A DNA stretch of 64,000 nt, taken from the NCBI RefSeq assembly GCF_932276165.1, contig NC_063994.1:8494001-8558000 (forward strand), in the 5' to 3' direction. This document shows, piece after piece, positions 10,413 through 25,400 of the stretch (the stretch's first letter is position 1; the number at the start of each line of letters is the position of its first letter). Below the pieces are notes generated by a model. That model worked only from the letters and a program-made list of their open reading frames with translations, ran no database searches and had not been told where the DNA came from. This DNA is from Plutella xylostella. Lineage: Eukaryota > Arthropoda > Insecta > Lepidoptera > Plutellidae. The translations under genes were made by a program, and so were the position numbers.

Positions 10413-13400
10413 GTAAAGTATCGTTATGTTATGAAGTTGTTGTACATTCGTCATGAAGTAAAATTGACACATTTTTAAAACGCTATACATTAAAAGTTAA
10501 TTTTGACAAAGTATGGGGTATTCTTTTATGTTTTTATTTATATATTTATTTAAGCAAACATAAAAAAACATTTATTTAGGTTACAAAAGTTATTTTAAAA
10601 AAGCTAAATCTAAATAATAATATATTATTAAACAATATAACAAATATATCAATATGATGAACAATACATAAGGCTTCACTCCCTTACCTTAGGTTTAGTA
10701 AACAGAATGCTCTTCGAATTATTATGTATTTAACATTATGAAATGCATTCTGCATAATCTGCATATCAATGATTAACAATCTCGAGTGTTTTAATATATC
10801 ATGATCCTCTTAACGCCACTAATTATTTCAGCATGAGTCAATGAGACTATTCTAATGAAATGAATGATTCAAAGCTAGTACTTGTGTCTCGTAATAGACA
10901 CACTAAACAAATATCATAGATTAGATGAGATACAGTTTGTTTACGATATAAAAGGCCGGCCGTTGTGTGACAGGAAGTTAATACGGTATGGAGGGCACTT
11001 GTGCTCAGGAAATGGGAATATGAGTGAAGTTTTTTATTCAACATACATTACATGGGTGCCATAATCTTCTTTTTGTATTTGCAACAATATTTAGAACATC
11101 AGCATCATTTAACTGAAATATTCAATTTAGTGGTAAAGTCATCCCCCGCCAGCTAGAGCTCTATGAAATGATGAATAATGATTTTATAATGATCAATTTC
11201 ATAGGTATTAAAATATTGATCGCAAAACTGCGTAAAATAGCAAATCAGTCAAGTATATATTACTTAAAACTATCTAATATCATCATCATCAGCCAATCTA
11301 GTATGTACTCTGCTATTCATCATTGGATCTTAATATTGTGCATAGGTGGGCTTAAACCAGATGTACAGTCTGCAAGGGACTGTACATCTGGTTTAAGGCA
11401 ACCATTTAGGTATTTATTTATTTAAACTGGAACACCAGCAGCTTAAACAAGTAACATTGATAAAACAGTTCTTAAAATTATAATTTCGTTGTAGAAGCCT
11501 ATTAAAGGTGTACACAACATTCGTAAATTATCTAACCATGCTGGGTTGTTCAAATGAATTAAAAAATCTGCATTTGACTTTCTATTCTGGATCTTAGCAA
11601 CGATTCATTGCTTATAGTGTGCATATATCTAAGATGTTGACCCCCACTAACCTTAAGACCAACTTAATATTTCGTCCCCACAAGCTAATACCAGCTTTAT
11701 TTGAATGTGCTAAGGACTACCGGACCACCCCATTCGGTAGTGAATAAGTAGTATTATTGATCGTTAATGACTGTCCCAGTTTGTTCGTGGGGAGTAAATG
11801 TACTGACATATTCTGTACAAAAATAGAGCAGGTTATTGTATGAATGTGGTGTTTGGTTACAGTTTTGTGTAACTTTTTTTCGTTTATTTTTGTCTGTGCA
11901 TTCCGGGATCGGGAACTCTTACTTGTATTTGTATATTTGAATACTAATTATGTATGTTTACTTTATACTGTAAAAAATAATACCTACACCAATGAAATTA
12001 ATATTAGCACAAATGGTTACTTTACTTTTGCAATAAAGCCCTTTACTTTAAGTTTTAAGAAATAGTTTTCTTTTAAATGATAAATATGAAAAAATTTAGT
12101 ATAATTCTTTCTACAATAAAATTATAAGACTTATACTACTTAGTAGTCTGCATATCGCTGTGAGGCTAGTCGGGAATGACTACTAGTATAGCTAATCTCA
12201 CACAACTGATGCTTGCATAGAGCTCGTTCAATTTGCTCAATGAAAAAGGACCATTCAATTGTGTCTCCTCGTTATTATGAGTCACCAGTTAACTCGCTCA
12301 GACATCGTCCAGACTTTATTACACTAAGGAGGTGACATAATATTTTTTATAATACAGTAAATTTACTATGGAGCTTAAAAACAACACAGCAAATACTTAA
12401 AAATAATCATTGTGAGCTGTTTGGGAGCTGCGATGCATCGATACAGTACGTCTAGTACAGATTTGATCTTCTTCTTATAGTGCCTCTCCATCATTGAAGG
12501 TTGGCAGTCAGCTCTTTGCAGCGCTCTCTATTCCTGGCTGTTTTAAATAATTCTTCCACGGTTTTTACACCGGTCCACTCTTTGATGTTGCACAGCCACG
12601 TCAATTTTCTCCTTCCAGGCCTTCTCTTTCCTTCCACTTTGCCCATTATTATGGTATGTAGCAGCTGGTATCGTTTATTACGCAAAACGTGTCCTAAGTA
12701 GGCTACTTTGCGCTGCTTAATGGTACGCACGAGTTCCACTTGCTTATGCATTCGTTTCAGAACTTCGACATTGGTGACTTTATCGGTCCAACTGATTCGA
12801 AGCATGCGTCGGTAACACCACATCTCGAAAGCTTCAAGTTTTTTCTTGAAGTTTTCCTTTATGGTCCATGACTCGCACCCATAAAGGACGATGGGCCACA
12901 CGTAGCACTTCAGAATCTTGGTACGGAGTTTTATAGAAAGTTGTCGACAACACAGAACTTTTTTCAGATTCATGAATGACGCTCGGGCAATTTCGATACG
13001 CACTCGTATTTCAGTACAGACAGATTTGATTACAGATTTGATAGTTTGTTCAAAACTATAAAAGTTTACGTTTTCTCGCATACGAAGTGTCGCCTCTAGC
13101 GGGAACTATTATGAAACATTTGACTTGCTGCATAAATCGTTATATACTTCTGTACCTTGTCAACCTTTAACCTGAACCGTCAATATTTCAATGAACGGAT
13201 AGGCGGTTTCAGATTGACAAGGTTCAAAAGTGTATAGCTACTTATGCAGCTGACTGTACATAAAATTACAAATATAGTGCCACAAACTTATCTGTTCCGG
13301 TGAGAGCGAACTAAATTGGTCCATACCTCATTACTTACTGTACTAATGAATTTCATATTGACATAGATTATATGGACCAATTTAGTTCGCTCTCACCGGA

Positions 13401-16400
13401 ACAGATAAGTTTGTGGCACTATACATACATACACAAGTACAAACTTACGTCAAACGTTTTAAGTTACAATAACTAAATTTTTCCTTTGGAGTTGAATCGG
13501 TACACCCGAGTCCGCGTTGTTCTATGAGTTGAATCCCTCCAATCCCAAGTCATAAGTCTTCTTCTTTTTTTTGCATTTATTGGAAAGCAGAGATTTGTGT
13601 CAGTTTGTATAAGCCGCCCCTGCCGCATGCCGCTGGTAGGGCGTCCTAGAAACCCCGATACAATTTGTTGATTGCTCTACAACGAAATATCTGTTTCACT
13701 GAACACGATGAAATACCTACCCGAAAACCCGGTTTCAGTGTTGTGTTTCAATTAAGAAAATGAGAATGTGCTGTAATAATAATAATAGTAGCCGATACTG
13801 AGATAATACATTTTAATTATTGTGCTATTAAAAGTCTATCATTCTTTACAGAAAAAATACATCCGTAAATATGGAGATACGCCGTAGCGATTACAAAAAA
13901 AATATCTCTTGATTCACTCGAGAGGTTGCGAGCGATGAAAAAGATCCACTTATGGACCTTATTCATTGCTAGCAAGTGACTTTTCTGCAATAAATCTTTC
14001 GTTAGCAAAATAACTATGGCTCAGCAATAAAATAATAAAGAGGCTAAAATTACTTTTGCTAATGGTACCGAAACAGGGTGATGGAAAAGGCATCCTTCTG
14101 TATCACCCTTTTATGTTAACCCACCCTGTATAGTGTACAAAAAGCCTCATTCAATGAATGAAGGTGAATCGCAACTAGATCACTCATCTACTCTGATAAT
14201 GATGTCTATTAAATAGTTTTATGTAACCTTCAGCAAATACGGTTTCCATTATTATTTTGTTATACCGGCGTCGGTGTGCAGAACATAATATCATAAGTTA
14301 TAGTGGTTATAATAGATAATAAGTTTTAATACGATACGAACTAGATGGAGTGTCGGTGCAAAACAAACGTCTCGACAAATAACACCACACTTCAACCACT
14401 CTTATTTTGAATTAGTTCGGTTAGAAGATTTGTGGCTTTATTAAAAAAAAGTAGCTAAATCGACACACCGAAACTCGCGCTCTTACAGTTCATTATCATT
14501 CTAATATTTAGTATAACCGTATAAGTTTCCTGTGTATCAAGCATAAGGTTTATCTAAATATTGGAACATTGCTCTAATAATGGGCCATTATTTACCCATA
14601 TCTGACAAGAGTAGAACTGTTATTACCTAGTTGAAGATAAAGGTAAGATATACCTAAGTACTGCGGGTGTGATTTTAACCATCATCTTCTGGGGACACGT
14701 TATAAATATTGAAGAATATAAAAGATGTCCTTGTTTAAGGGGATCCCTAAAGCTAAAATGCTAAAGTCGGCTTGATATACTTGATTAGATTGGAAAAACG
14801 GTGGCTTCTATCACATTGATAAAAATATATTTTGTAGCAGAGGGTATACTGAACATGTTAGTTGCTTATAAATTGGTGCAGGATTATAATAAGTATGTTA
14901 AAAAAAATTGCAAACACACCATGTCTTTTGCCATTTTTTGACTTATTATGAAAAAACCCTCGAAATCAGAGGGCCCATTTTCATGGAATCTTATATGTAT
15001 GTGTAGGTAATTAAATTCTTAACAAAGTTACCTTAAAGAGTTGGATTTAATGGACCAGAAGTCAACTTTTTTTGCAAAAAACTAATAAATTCCGGTTTAA
15101 AAATGATGACACCGTGACAGATTTCAGATTTCTTCAGTCGTCGCCCTGGTGGCGGCCTGTTAGGAGCGATACCCACGCCATTTTATTTTTTATCAAATAT
15201 TTCACAAAAACTGATTTTCATGAATATAAAAAATTATGTAGGATAAAAGTTTTTCAGAGTGACGCCTGAGTAACGCCCTTTCGGCTAACTATACTTTTTT
15301 TATTACACGGGGGCAGAGTTTAATACAACACCCTGAACTATTAAACTCTGATAATATTTTCGCGATTTTTTACATTCTGATTTCATTTCCTGGCTTAGAA
15401 ATAACATCAATAACATGCTGCACACGTAGGTTTCGGCATAGTATTAAACCCTTTTTGCAACAACCTGTATAAATATCGGCACGGGTACGACTTTATATAT
15501 AATTAATTATTAAATATTAAAAATACTTTCAAATAAAAATAAATATTTTCGTATCACAAAACAATATTACTTACTTAGTATATTTTTAACAAAGTGGCAT
15601 GTCTTCACTTTTATGTTTTCGAGTACTATGTTAAAATTTCATGTCATTGTCCGTAGAACGCCCCGCATACCTCAACCCCCCCTCACTAGATTTGACAGAT
15701 TCTGATTTTCTTCCAGCTTTAGTGACAGCCTTAATAAAAAGAAATAACATTAGTGAGCGATGACAAATTAGTCCTAAACGGAAAAGCCTAGATTAATGAT
15801 GCTGCCGTCTGCAATATGGAAGTACCTACATTTAACGCGATATATTTATAGCGATTCAGAATATTATCAACTAAAAAGGTAAATATTATGTTAAAATTTT
15901 AAATGAGATGTTTAAAAAAGTGAGAGTGAACTTTTTCATTGCTCGCGTGTGTATACATATTTAAAACAACGTATAAGTCACCCCAAATGGTATGTCACGA
16001 CCACGACAGTCGACAGCGACAGTCGTTGAAAAATAAATATCTATAAATACTTGAAACGGGAAGAGGAGCGATTATAAATTCACGAGTGTTGTGTGTTCTG
16101 ATTTAGTAATAGAATACTTTATAAGGGTAAAGAATAAAACAGTCGGATATATGAGTAAAGTTGACATTCTCACGCACTGGAAATGGCCTTGCCTATTGAT
16201 AAATAATCTTATCTGCTGGTGCACGAATGAGTAATAAAACAATAGGCATGGATGGTAAAGAAAGTTATTCGTTGTAACCTTGTGTACCTTCTTATTGGCT
16301 GATATTAATTATCATTAAATATGAGATTGATTGGAGTAGTTGCAGTGAAAACGATGTTAGATTTAAAAAAATGTATTAGGAATATTTATAAGGATAAATA

Positions 16401-19400
16401 CTAAAGATCATCAGTTTGTCATGATACCTGTTATGGCCGTCAACTCGACACTTGTGACTTGTGCAGATATTTATATTATGTATGTAAAAAAAAAGTAAGA
16501 CAATGAGAAGAATTGCCATGTCGGGAGCGTGACATCATGTTGGAAACGTTTTCTTGTAATCAGTGCGACTGGCTATACTATAATATAATATCAGGGCATA
16601 AAAAACGCAAGTACAGTAAGCGGAGTTGCATTACATTACTTTTAAACACTATCTACTACCTAAGTGAAGTAAAAAGTGAAATCTTCTACTTAATCGATCA
16701 TTTTAAACACTTGTATAGCTACTCGGCTGACCGAGTTTACCTCTGACTCTTAGATTGAACTAAGGTCTATCAATTCCCTAGGCATCTGATGTGGACATGG
16801 CCCAATTTCGTAAGCCTATAGGGATTCAATTCTACTAAGTGACGCTTGGTACTATTATTATCCTTACTCTTACTCATCATCATCACACTGCATTTATGCT
16901 CTGGATGGGTAATTTTATCGGGTCAGTAGGGGATCTTTGTATGTGTTCAAGAGATAATTTAAATTTATAGTTTCATTCCCTGTATTTAATTTTGGACGGC
17001 GTCTGTGTAAAAAAGATGATGAACCCTTGGAGGGATTCGTATGAACTAAGAAGTCAATGATTTCAAAAGGAATATACATATAAGTCAATGTAAGAAGTCT
17101 TTTATAAAAAACCTGTCAAATTCCCCTTCAAATAAGAAACACCGTGATTTAGCAGATCCATACCTAATACATTGTAAACACCCTGTAAGTTTTTAAGCTC
17201 GGGGTATAAATTAAGTGATTTTATTCGTTAAATATGAGTCATGACGTAATTGGCTAAATTAATAGCGGTTTGCTTCAATAAACGATCGTCTTCATCCTTT
17301 GATATGATCCTCTGTTTCAAATGAACTATGGACTTAAAATGCTCTGACGCAGGGAACAAATATCCTTGCTACGTCGGCTTACGTTCTTTCATTCATTTGG
17401 ACGAATCATGATATTGTCCCCGTTTAGTGGTTCAAAAATAATCATCATTATTCACTTTATTTATCCGTTGCTATGATCCGTAGGCTTTTATAGTACCTTG
17501 TCTTCCCTCAAAATTTTATATCTGGATCTGGCGAGAGATGGCTAAGAGCAATAAGAATAGAATCCTACTACTATTATAAAGGCGAAAGGTTGTGAGTATG
17601 TGTCTGAGTGAGTGTGTATGTTTGTTAGATCGTCACATCAAAACGGCCAAACCGATTTTAATGAAATTTGGTATGGAGTTACCTGACAACCTGGATTAAC
17701 ACATAGGAACACTTTTTAAGGCGAAGCAAAGCTTGAACAGCTAGTATATCCTAACTAATATTATCCTAACTAATATTATAAATGCGAAAGTAACTGTGTC
17801 CGTCTGTCTGTTACTCTTTCACGCCAAAACTACTGAACGGATTTGAATGAAATTTGGTATACCTACTGTCTAGACCCTGGGAAAGAACATAGGCTACTTT
17901 TTATCCCTGAATTCCCATGGGAAAACTGTTTAACAAGTAAACATTGATCATTTGTATCCATTGCAGGTGATAGTGGAATCGCACAAGGAGCTCCGCTGCC
18001 CGGAGTGCCGCGTGCTGGTGGAGGCGCGCGTGGACGAGCTGCCGCCGAACGTGCTCCTCATGAGGATCCTGGAGGGCATGAGGAACGCGCCCCGCAAGCC
18101 CGCGCCCGCCGCCCGGCAGCGCGCCGCCCATTCACACCAGGTAAGCTTCTTTCGAGTCGATGGCAACTGTCACACTTCCGCGGCCCAGTGGACCCCGTCT
18201 GATTGGCCCTGAGGGGGTCTTACCGGGTGCAGGTGTTGGGACAGAGGGTTCCGTAACAAGTCTATTTACCTACCTGAGATAGTTTTCCTTTTAATTTAAT
18301 CAATGTACCACATCCGTGAATTCATATTTTTCAAACCCCTAATTTATATTCAGGGTGTCAGTCTACACTACTTGTACAATGAATTTTAGAAATTCGCGAA
18401 AAAAAAATTGCTTCTCCACAGTCAAAAGTTACGTTATATTCGTAACATTGTTTCTTTATATTGTTTATTGTTCATTTATTTATAACATTTCTTAATAATA
18501 CATGCAGTGCTCTTAAACCTATTAAGGTTTGAATGGGCACTCATCACTCATGGTTGCCATTCATAGTTAGTAGGTAAGTATTATGTAGGTATCTAAAGGT
18601 ACGATACAATATTAATATGGGTAGGTTCTTAATACAATACAAAATGTAAGACCAATACATATTTGAACATGCCGAGGTAATATCTGAATCTGTAGTTCCC
18701 AATTGAATTCAATGCATTTTTCGCTATGAGCTAAGCTAAGCCACAGACATAAATAGAAACACAGGTACAAATAGAGATTTCTGATTAAGGCTGTCACTAA
18801 AGCTGGAAGAAAATCAGAATCTGTCAAATCTAGTGAGGGGGGGTTGAGGTATGCGGGGCGTTCTACGGACAATGACATGAAATTTTAACATAGTACTCGA
18901 AAACATAAAAGTGAAGACATGCCACTTTGTTAAAAATATACTAAGTAAGTAATATTGTTTTGTGATACGAAAATATTTATTTTTATTTGAAAGTATTTTT
19001 AATAATTAATAATTAATTATATATAAAGTCGTACCCGTGCCGATATTTATACAGGTTGTTGCAAAAAGGGTTTAATACTATGCCGAAACCTACGTGTGCA
19101 GCATGTTATTGATGTTATTTCTAAGCCAGGAAATGAAATCAGAATGTAAAAAATCGCGAAAATATTATCAGAGTTTAATAGTTCAGGGTGTTGTATTAAA
19201 CTCTGCCCCCGTGTAATAAAAAAAGTATAGTTAGCCGAAAGGGCGTTACTCAGGCGTCACTCTGAAAAACTTTTATCCTACGTAATTTTTTATATTCATG
19301 AAAAAAACGCTTCTTCATATAATTTTTTTTTGGTCACGTGATCTTTTAGTTAGACGACCTGTTTTTTTTTGGTGTTTCAAAAGCAGAACAGTAGTTTGCA

Positions 19401-22400
19401 GAACTCTGCATATACAGGGTGTCACAAAAGGTTACGTAGCTGGCAAAGGGATATGGGGAGGTCACCAGAAAAATAATAACATGTAAGTACCCCCGCAAGG
19501 GGGTACATTAGTACAAGGCGAGAGTGTGTATTTTTTTTTTAAGTACTTATGTGTATTTGGGATATGATAGAAATAATATTTTTGTTTCTTAAAAACCAAA
19601 AAATTTGCGCTCTTTTGCTCACTGTAAGTACACCTACAAATATTGCTGTATTAAAAAAAACGGTTTTGTTATAACGATTATAAAAAAAAAGTTATTTTCA
19701 TGTCAAGGAGTCATTTACCTAATTACGATTTCACTCAACAGCAGGTGAACTGAAAAAATAAGTTCTAGTTCTATCATCACTTTAGATCGCAAACATTGTA
19801 ACTCCACTTTTCTCGGCGAAAAGTACTCTTTGGTGTCAATAGAAACGTTTTTTGAATTCACATGTTTTCCTCTTTATTCGAAAAAAAAAACTGTATTCCG
19901 CATTTTACCATTTGTTTTCCTCTAAACCCCAAACCGTGATTTTTAAACAAGAAAACTTAGTAATTATACCCTTTATTCTCATATAAAGGGTTTTTCAATT
20001 GGCGCGGGTAGATTTTGGCGGCCCGTGGCGGCCATTTTGTTTTGGTGACAATTGTCAAATCTTTTGCTTATTATTCAGTTGCTTATGCCAAATCACCATG
20101 GCAGGTTACACGATTGAACAGCGCGTACAAATGATACAACTTTATTTTCAAAATAAGTGTTAGTGCAAACGTTGCGTGCATTGCGCCCATTTTACGGTAG
20201 ACGTGGTGGCCCTTCACAGTCGACTCTTCAGCGTTTGGTGGCCAAATTTGAAACAACCGGTTCGTTAATCGATCAACCCACACCTGTACGTTCAAGAAAC
20301 ACAAGATCAGCCAAGAACATCGCGGCGGTCCGTCAAAGTGTACAGCAGAACCCGAGGCAGTCGATCTATGCGGAAAAGTCATTGAAAATTGGACCACTCG
20401 GATCCGTGCCACTGTGAGAAGCCGAGGCGGGCATTTGAATGATGTCATCTTCCATACTTAATGGCATATATGGGCCTTTTAAATAAATAAAAAAAATTGT
20501 TGATACCTCATACGCAGCTTGTTTAATTTCGTTTCAAAATCTACCCGCCCTTATTGAAAAACCCTTTACAACGTGCGATGTAGGCGAACGTGAAAGAAAA
20601 CTATGCAATAAGCCTTTGTTTTTATTACTACTTTAGTAAATTACAATAACATACTCAACAATGTTAATTTTTCTTTTGCAATGTTATGTTGTTAAATTAA
20701 GATCTAATATTTTATTAACATGAAGTTACTTTCAACTTTTTTTTGCATCTATGCGTCGAATCACAGCATGACGGCTGCTGCAGCTTCCTGCTGTCCTGTC
20801 CTCCAACCAATCCCACCAGTACTGCAGGTTGCGTCGAATACGAGCCATTCTCTTCGACTTGACAAGACAGGTGCTCCCGGAAGGATCATAGATCGCACGG
20901 AACCCGTACCGTATAGAGGCAACGGACTCCTTTGCAACAGCCCCCCAGATTCGGAAGTAGCCCATGCACTGCATGGCGAGCACAGCTGCAGCAATTTTTT
21001 CGTAATGAATCATTGGGATGTCATCCCCGAAGGAGGCTCTCAGCCTACCTCACGACCTGTGTGACATTAGAAAAATGCACTGTGCTAACGCCGTTTGCGA
21101 GCTTGATTTGCAGGACCGCGTTGTATGCCAAGTTCCACAGCAGAGGGGTCCAAGACCTACCGCTGTGGAACTCCGCAACTGAACTTCTTCAGTGAAAACA
21201 AACCCTCTCTTTTCGCATCCTTAATGTACTTGTTAGACACGTATGACCTCTGTCAATTTTCTGCAGATAAGAAGACAAGTGATGGTATAGATGGAAGGTT
21301 CGCCCTCTAGGGGATAGAGTTGAACGCGGTTACTATTTTTAAGCAAACAGCCAGCGCAACAACTCGCCCGTGGTTCTTATCCTGCTCCGACAGTGAACGA
21401 ACGCAAAGTATTGTACCCACTATTCGAATCCGCATTTCGGATGCCAAACTGACTGTCCGAAAGGTCGAAACCGTACCACCACAGAGGTATGACTCGTTCG
21501 AAGAGCTTATCAGGCTCTTACAGCAATCAGATGTGTCGGTACACTGAAAGATAATCTATAGGCCTGCTTTATTTATTTAGGAGCACTAATGGCCTCCGTT
21601 CAGTCATTGAGTCACTGGCACTCAGGCTGCGGTTGAACAGGAAGATAGACTGTCTAAACAAATCATTTTTAGGCTAGTTAAAAAAAACTTTAGGTGGGTA
21701 GTATGCCAACTAGAACTACAAATAAAACAGTATTTTTGTCTCCTCTAAAATTTGGTCACGAGGAGTTACGATGATTACGATCTAAGGTGACGCTGACGAT
21801 ATTTTATACAAGGTATTGAAAAAAGGGTATAAAGCTTAGCCAAAAGTGGATTTAGGTGCCATTCTGATCCACTTTTCTTCTACAATTTTGAAAATTCACG
21901 TAACAAAACCTTTTACATAGAAACTTATTCGATCACGTGACTTTTTACTATAGAGACCGAATTTATTTTTCGAGAATTTCCAAAACTTGGAGAACAAAAG
22001 TTGTTCAGAATAACCCCTGAGTCAAACCCTTTCGGCACAGTATACCCTTTTTGCAACATCCTGTATAGGTAATATCAGGTTTATAAAAGACCTGGGCCTG
22101 TAGAGTGAGACTCGGCATGGGGAGTCATAATTTATAGATCTTTTAGGTTGCAGTGGCGAATGGGCACTGGTAGCCCTGCCCTTTTCTATAACTATAACTA
22201 TAGGTAATTTTATGGCAATTTAAAAATGGTATAACATTTATCTATTTGAAAAAATCATTAAAAATATACATTACCTATCACCCTAATTAAAAAAAAAAAT
22301 TCAGCCCTTACTTTAAACTTATAACACCCCTCTATTTCCTTCAGGGGTTAAAAAACCTGTGTATTTAATATTTTCTTATGAGTTTTTTTTTTAAAACTAG

Positions 22401-25400
22401 GCTCTTACATAGTTGTACATAATATTATGCGGTATTTTATTCCACTTGTAACGCATAAAATTCATAGCTACAGTAAACATTTCATTTTTTTCATGGCGAG
22501 ATACAGTCGCACTTAACCGCTTTTTGCAAAGCTTGTTAAATAGATTTAAAAAATTATGTAAATTTTAGATCTTCAATTTTTAAAAATACTTACTTATTTT
22601 TAACAACCTGTAGTGTACAGACTACCACATCTTAAAATATATATATTTTTAATTAACTACGGTTTTTGGTTTCAAATAAAACAAATTATGAACTTACTTT
22701 TCAACACCCTGTATATTGTGTAGCTTACCTACCATACACAACCGTTAAAATAAAATAAATTACCCCTCAGAATATAAACAGGCTCGCGCTTTGGCATACT
22801 GCATTGACCGTATAGTTCTTATTCGGAGAATCTAATAAGTGTCATTATGTGCAATGTTTACCTTTATCTATGCATCTGTAACTCTATAGTAAAAAATGTA
22901 AACAAATCGAAAAGGCGAAATGTTTTCTAAGAATTTTCGGCTTTTCTGCATCTAAAATGATTAGAAAATTAACTTTCCATAGCAAATGCATATGTATTAT
23001 AATACTTGTAGTCATAATTTGTTGATTTTATCAGTTTTTGTGAAATATTTGATAAAAAATAAAATGGCGTGGGTATCGCTCCTAACAGGCCGCCACCAGG
23101 GCGACGACTGAAGAAATCTGAAATCTGTCACGGTGTCATCATTTTTAAACCGGAATTTATTAGTTTTTTGCAAAAAAAGTTGACTTCTGGTCCATTAAAT
23201 CCAACTCTTTAAGGTAACTTTGTTAAGAATTTAATTACCTACACATACATATAAGATTCCATGAAAATGGGCCCTCTGATTTCGAGGGTTTTTTCATAAT
23301 AAGTCAAAAAATGGCAAAAGACATGGTGTGTTTGCAATTTTTTTTAACATACTTATTATAATCCTGCACCAATTTATAAGCAACTAACACGTTCAGTATA
23401 CCCTCTGCTACAAAATATATTTTTATCAATGTGATAGAAGCCACCGTTTTTCCAATCTAATCAAGTATCAAGCCGACTTTAGCATTTTAGCTTTAGGGAT
23501 CCCCTTAATTACTAATACCTCTGGGAAATAAAACATACCTACATAAATAATCGTATTGTCGTGATCTTGACCTAAAAATATGTAGGATATTGATTGATTC
23601 CAATATCTCTAATCTTATCTATATTTATGCGTATAATTTCTTTGAGTACCTTCAGTTTGTTATCTGATCGTGTTTATTAATATTTGCATGTCTCTCAAGG
23701 CTAAAAATTAATATTTGTGTACCTAAAGGTCATTTAACAATTATTTTCATGTACCTAGTTTTTGTACGAAATTGGAGAAAGCCTCTTCTAACTATAGCAA
23801 AATCATGTTTACAGTAAACATTAGGGACATGCCAATCTTTTATTCAAATTTGACAAATATGCATCCAGCTTTAAAATGTGTCCGATTATATTGCCATACC
23901 TACGTATTAAAGCTTTCATTGCACTTTACCGTATAATAATATATGCATTGCATAGCCATAAGCTCTTCGTATAGAACCTTCGTATATTCCTTCCAGTTGG
24001 TTAGTCGAGCTTTCATCTATGTTTAAAGGTTAATTATTTATCAAAGTTCAACTTATATTTTATTAAACTTGTAGGAACAGATCACTTGCCTATATGTATT
24101 ATAATATTAAATTTTATTCATGTCACAAAACTGTCGCCAGTTTTTTGATTTCACATTATAAACAAATTGAAAATTATTGATCAATTAAAGCTATCGTAAT
24201 AAACTATGACCTATAGGTATGGTGATACAATTTCAAATTTTGCTTTTGCATTTATTGCACACAATACCTATTACCTATGCATATTTCTTGAGTAACAGGT
24301 TACCTTAGCATGTGCTTTGTTCCACGAATGTCGTGAACTCATGACCATGACTAATGTCAATGAATAATAATATGTAGTGAGAAAACCTTATTTACCTGAG
24401 ATTGCATATAAGATAGGGCTTTATGCATTTTATAATAGAAGCAAAAATTAATTGATAGATTTATCCGATGGCTGAGGCGGTTGCAAGTACTTGGCGGTAT
24501 TATATCAGAGCAATTATCTATTCAATTAGATGACTACACTGAGACTGTTTACCTTTCATAATGATAAATTTAATCTAATAGAGTATAAACATGAACAATA
24601 CATGCATGATGTATGTAGTTATGTAAGTATGTAGAAGTATTATGTTTTTAGGTGTATTATGTAGTGTAGTCAAAAGCTTATAGTAAGCGATTGGATCTCT
24701 TGTACACGTTAAACACATGTTAAGCGCTGTCAATCGTCTTATGTGTCTTGTCAAATTACACGTCAAAACAAGCTTTAAACGTGGTCTACACTTTTATGGT
24801 ATTGGAGTTGTCAGACACCTTATGCTGCTTAAGGGTCTAAGCACATTATAAGCGTAACGTAAACGGATCGCCTTTTTTTCTTTTGTCAACCAGGCGTTTA
24901 CGAGCTTGTTCTACTGGTAGACAGAAGAAAAAGAGCCGATCCGTTTACGTTTCGTTTATTATGTGCGGTGACCTACACTTTTATAGTCTTGGAGCTGTCA
25001 GACGCCTCATACATCTTATACATTTATACCCATTGACTTATAATTATTACTAGCGTAAGGACAGGCCCAACCGCTCTAGAAAATGGCACCCTCGCGTAGG
25101 CCCTAAAATCCCATATATCTGTCATAATTTGTTCGAATTAGGACCAGCGCGCGGGTGTCATTTTCTTTAGACAACATGTTCTGACGGGCGCATCCTTCCT
25201 TTTGAAAATCATTGTTTATACCCCTGTGTTATGTATATAATATGTACTATTATTTAACAATAATGCAACTTGTTTGCAGGGCCAGCCTGCTTCGGGCCAC
25301 TTCCAAAGCGCCAAGCAGCCGCCGCCGCACGCGCGCGCCCTCTATGACTACATCTCTAAGGAAGCCGGGTATGTTACTAGTGTTACTACCTACAGTAACT

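Larger units (their letters stand above)
19304..23035. mobile_element. 3.73-kb composite insertion
   Basis: It lies between the two halves of the split TTAA element. It holds a SINE tail (19486-19540), a deleted mariner-superfamily element (19986-20566), an R1-type reverse transcriptase remnant (about 20740-21560) and MITE copies (21800-22075). No clear target duplication was found at its edges. Confidence 0.5.
18789..23504 (-). mobile_element. TTAA-flanked element, copy 2, inverted and split
   Basis: The halves 18789-19303 and 23036-23504 together give the reverse complement of 14739-15730 with only scattered differences. TTAA is at 18785-18788 and 23505-23508. The 3.73 kb between the halves (19304-23035) is later mobile DNA. 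Confidence 0.7.
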
